A DNA stretch of 64,000 nt, taken from assembly GCA_035771165.1 (NCBI GenBank), contig JAWNZC010000291.1, forward strand, positions 1,199,001-1,263,000. Reading direction: 5' to 3'. Both the position numbers and the translations under genes were made by a program. The DNA is from Paragorgia papillata. Its lineage: Eukaryota > Cnidaria > Anthozoa > Scleralcyonacea > Coralliidae. Shown one piece after another: positions 62,452 through 64,000 of the stretch (positions within the stretch are counted from its first letter, which is position 1; the number at the start of each line of letters is the position of its first letter). A model generated the notes under the pieces. It saw nothing but the letters and a program-made list of their open reading frames with translations. It was not told the DNA's origin and did no database searches.

Positions 62452-62985
62452 ATGATTCAGAAAGCTACTCTCGTTTTTGCGCTTATTTGCGCAACCATTT
62501 TGGCCTCTTCTACGGCGTACTATTCGACAAGATGGCGCGGCGGGTACAGTCGGTATAGTACGCGCCGAAAACCTCGTCGTCGTCCTTTAGATACGAGCTT
62601 CATGGATACGACAAGAAAAGCAATCATGGGGCTGCTGAAGGAGAAAGGAATCAAAGCAAACAACAAATTTACTCGGGCGATCGACGACATTGAGAAGACT
62701 CTGGCGACCTTACAAGGACATGGCCGAAAGTACAAATACAACGGAAAAAGTACCGCTAAGTTCAGAGAGATCGCGCAACGAGCCGCCAAGTCGGGGGATC
62801 TGGAGAGCTTTCGGGAGGCTTTGGGGAGAGCAATCTTTGCTAATCTAACGGTAAAGGCGAAAGAGATAAGCAGTACCAAGGGAAGAACGTCAGCGCTGCT
62901 GGATGGTGCTAAAGCGTTTTTAAAGGATATTAAAAACCAGATAGGTGATGACAGCTTCAACGAGCTTATTAGCATCAATGGGGAG
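62452..62985 (+). CDS. Third vWA-family paralogue, first exon only (continues past right edge)
   Basis: The ATG at 62452 opens a signal peptide (MIQKATLVFALICATILASS), then a basic Arg/Tyr stretch (RKPRRRP) in place of the acidic repeat, then a helical region that aligns with copies 1 and 2: ALLDGAKAFLKDIKNQIGDDSFNELISING against VLLVGALAFLESIKEDIGEDAFDEFLSVSG (quoted only in part). The exon probably ends at GGGGAG|GTAAAC (62985, phase 0), 178 codons in. In the paralogues the vWA follows directly at this point, so it should lie in the next exon, beyond the window. The exon border differs from copies 1 and 2, where this exon runs on into the vWA. Confidence 0.72.
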
Positions 62986-63204
62986 GTAAACAGTTTTGAA
63001 AAACATTTTTTGATACTAAATAATGCATGGTGATTGTATTTTCACGATTGGTTTACAATTATCATGAAAATATTCCAGTCAGTCATTTTGCCCTAAAAAC
63101 GACAGGATTCCAATAAGTAATAACTCGATTGACCAACGTTTGTATACTTGGTACGTTCAGCTTGGAGTTTGTAAGGTTTAGTTAGTTCTTGCTGTACAAG
63201 CTGT

Positions 63205-63295
63205 TGTTAGATGTTAAAAGGGCTACACGGGACTCAAACCATTGCAACCTTCCGAATGCTAGCCAGACGCCCTAACCATTGCGACACTAGCGCCT
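63205..63295 (-). mobile_element. tRNA-like SINE head
   Basis: On the minus strand GCGCTAGTGTCGCAATGGTT and GGTTTGAGTCCCGTGTAGCC resemble A and B boxes of a degenerate tRNA-derived SINE. Confidence 0.4.
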
Positions 63296-63427
63296 GTGTT
63301 CTAAAAGCTCACTCACACTCAATGAGTGGCCACTCACACTCAATAAGTGCAACTCAACGCTCAACGAGTCTCCCACGACACACCCTCACTGAGTATGAGA
63401 CTACACTCACTCTCCAACAATTCAATT

Positions 63428-64000
63428 GACTGGTTAGAGAGTGAGTGTAGTCTTGAATGGTTAGAGAGTGAGTGTAGTCTTGAATGGTTAGAGAGTGAGT
63501 GTAGTCTTGAATGGTTAGAGAGTGAGTGTAGTCTTGAATGGTTAGAGAGTGAGTGTAGTCTTGAATGGTTAGAGAGTGAGTGTAGTCTTGAATGGTTAGA
63601 GAGTGAGTGTAGTCTTGAATGGTTAGAGAATGAGTGTAGTCTTGAATGGTTAGAGAGTGAGTGTATAGTCTTGAATGGAGAGTGAGTGTAGTCTTGAATG
63701 GTTAGAGAGTGAGTGTAGTCTTGAATGGTTAGAGAATGAGTGTAGTCTTGAATGGTTAGAGAGCGAGTGTAGTCTTGAATGGTTAGAGAGTGAGTGTAGT
63801 CTTGAATGGTTAGAGAGTGAGTGTAGTCTTGAATGGTTAGAGAGTGAGTGTAGTCTTGAATGGTTAGAGAGTGAATGTTGTCTTGAATGGTTAGAGAGCG
63901 AGTGAGTGTAGTCTTGAATGGTTAGAGAGTGAGTGTAGTCTTGAATGGTTAGAGAGTGAGTGTAGTCTTGAATGGTTAGAGAGTGAGTGTAGTCTTGAAT
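63428..64000 (+). repeat. 27-bp minisatellite, about 21 copies, to right edge
   Basis: Unit contains GGTTAGAGAGTGAGTG then TAGTCTTGAAT. It lies in the first intron of the third vWA paralogue. The 27-bp period keeps Leu-Glu-Ser-Glu frames open, an artefact. Confidence 0.96.

Noticed and set aside
63347..63905. Leu-Glu-Ser-Glu repeat frames at the right edge
   Set aside because: The 27-bp minisatellite period is a multiple of three, so the frame stays open by chance.

Overview
This window looks like nuclear DNA from a repeat-rich marine invertebrate, most probably a cnidarian. The genes are split by GT-AG introns. Repeats include 5S-rRNA-derived and tRNA-derived SINEs, many foldback or MITE-type elements and very long simple repeats. 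The host assignment is an inference from gene families and repeat style, not from a marker gene.

Layout. (1) 345-7196, minus strand: the first sixteen recognisable exons of a coiled-coil protein that runs off the left edge. (2) 9561-29345, minus strand: a large gene whose first eight exons match the JAKMIP family (Janus kinase and microtubule-interacting protein). It then gains a 3-kb exon carrying 23 copies of a D-x-x-[V/I/T]-Q-[C/T] motif and a 1.5-kb acidic, proline-rich last exon. (3) 30334-34157, plus strand, divergent from (2): a complete seven-exon BNIP3/NIX homologue (185 aa). (4) 34200-44300: intergenic DNA made almost wholly of transposon relics, including a non-LTR reverse transcriptase fragment split by a 5S-SINE. 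(5) About 44320-50700 and 53800-60850: a tandem segmental duplication. Each copy holds one three-exon gene for a secreted vWA protein related to the hemicentin N-terminal head. The copies are separated by a 46-bp minisatellite and a TA-flanked MITE. (6) 62452 onward: the first exon of a third, more divergent member of the same family. (7) A 27-bp minisatellite runs off the right edge.

What stands out. First, the QC/QT array resembles tandem dynein light chain (LC8/DYNLL) binding sites and sits inside a microtubule-linked coiled-coil protein. Second, the two vWA copies can be compared base by base, so later insertions show empty sites and clean target-site duplications (12-bp, 9-bp and 8-bp types). 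Third, one foldback family carries an asymmetric tail, 10-12-bp target duplications and a hammerhead-ribozyme-like core, which points to a Penelope-like or retrozyme origin. Fourth, BNIP3 intron 5 holds a possible zero-length-exon splice site followed by a long tract of GTGAGT repeats.

Exon limits were read by eye from splice consensus and frame continuity and are not transcript-supported. Family names come from remembered sequence similarity. No database search or structure program was run.
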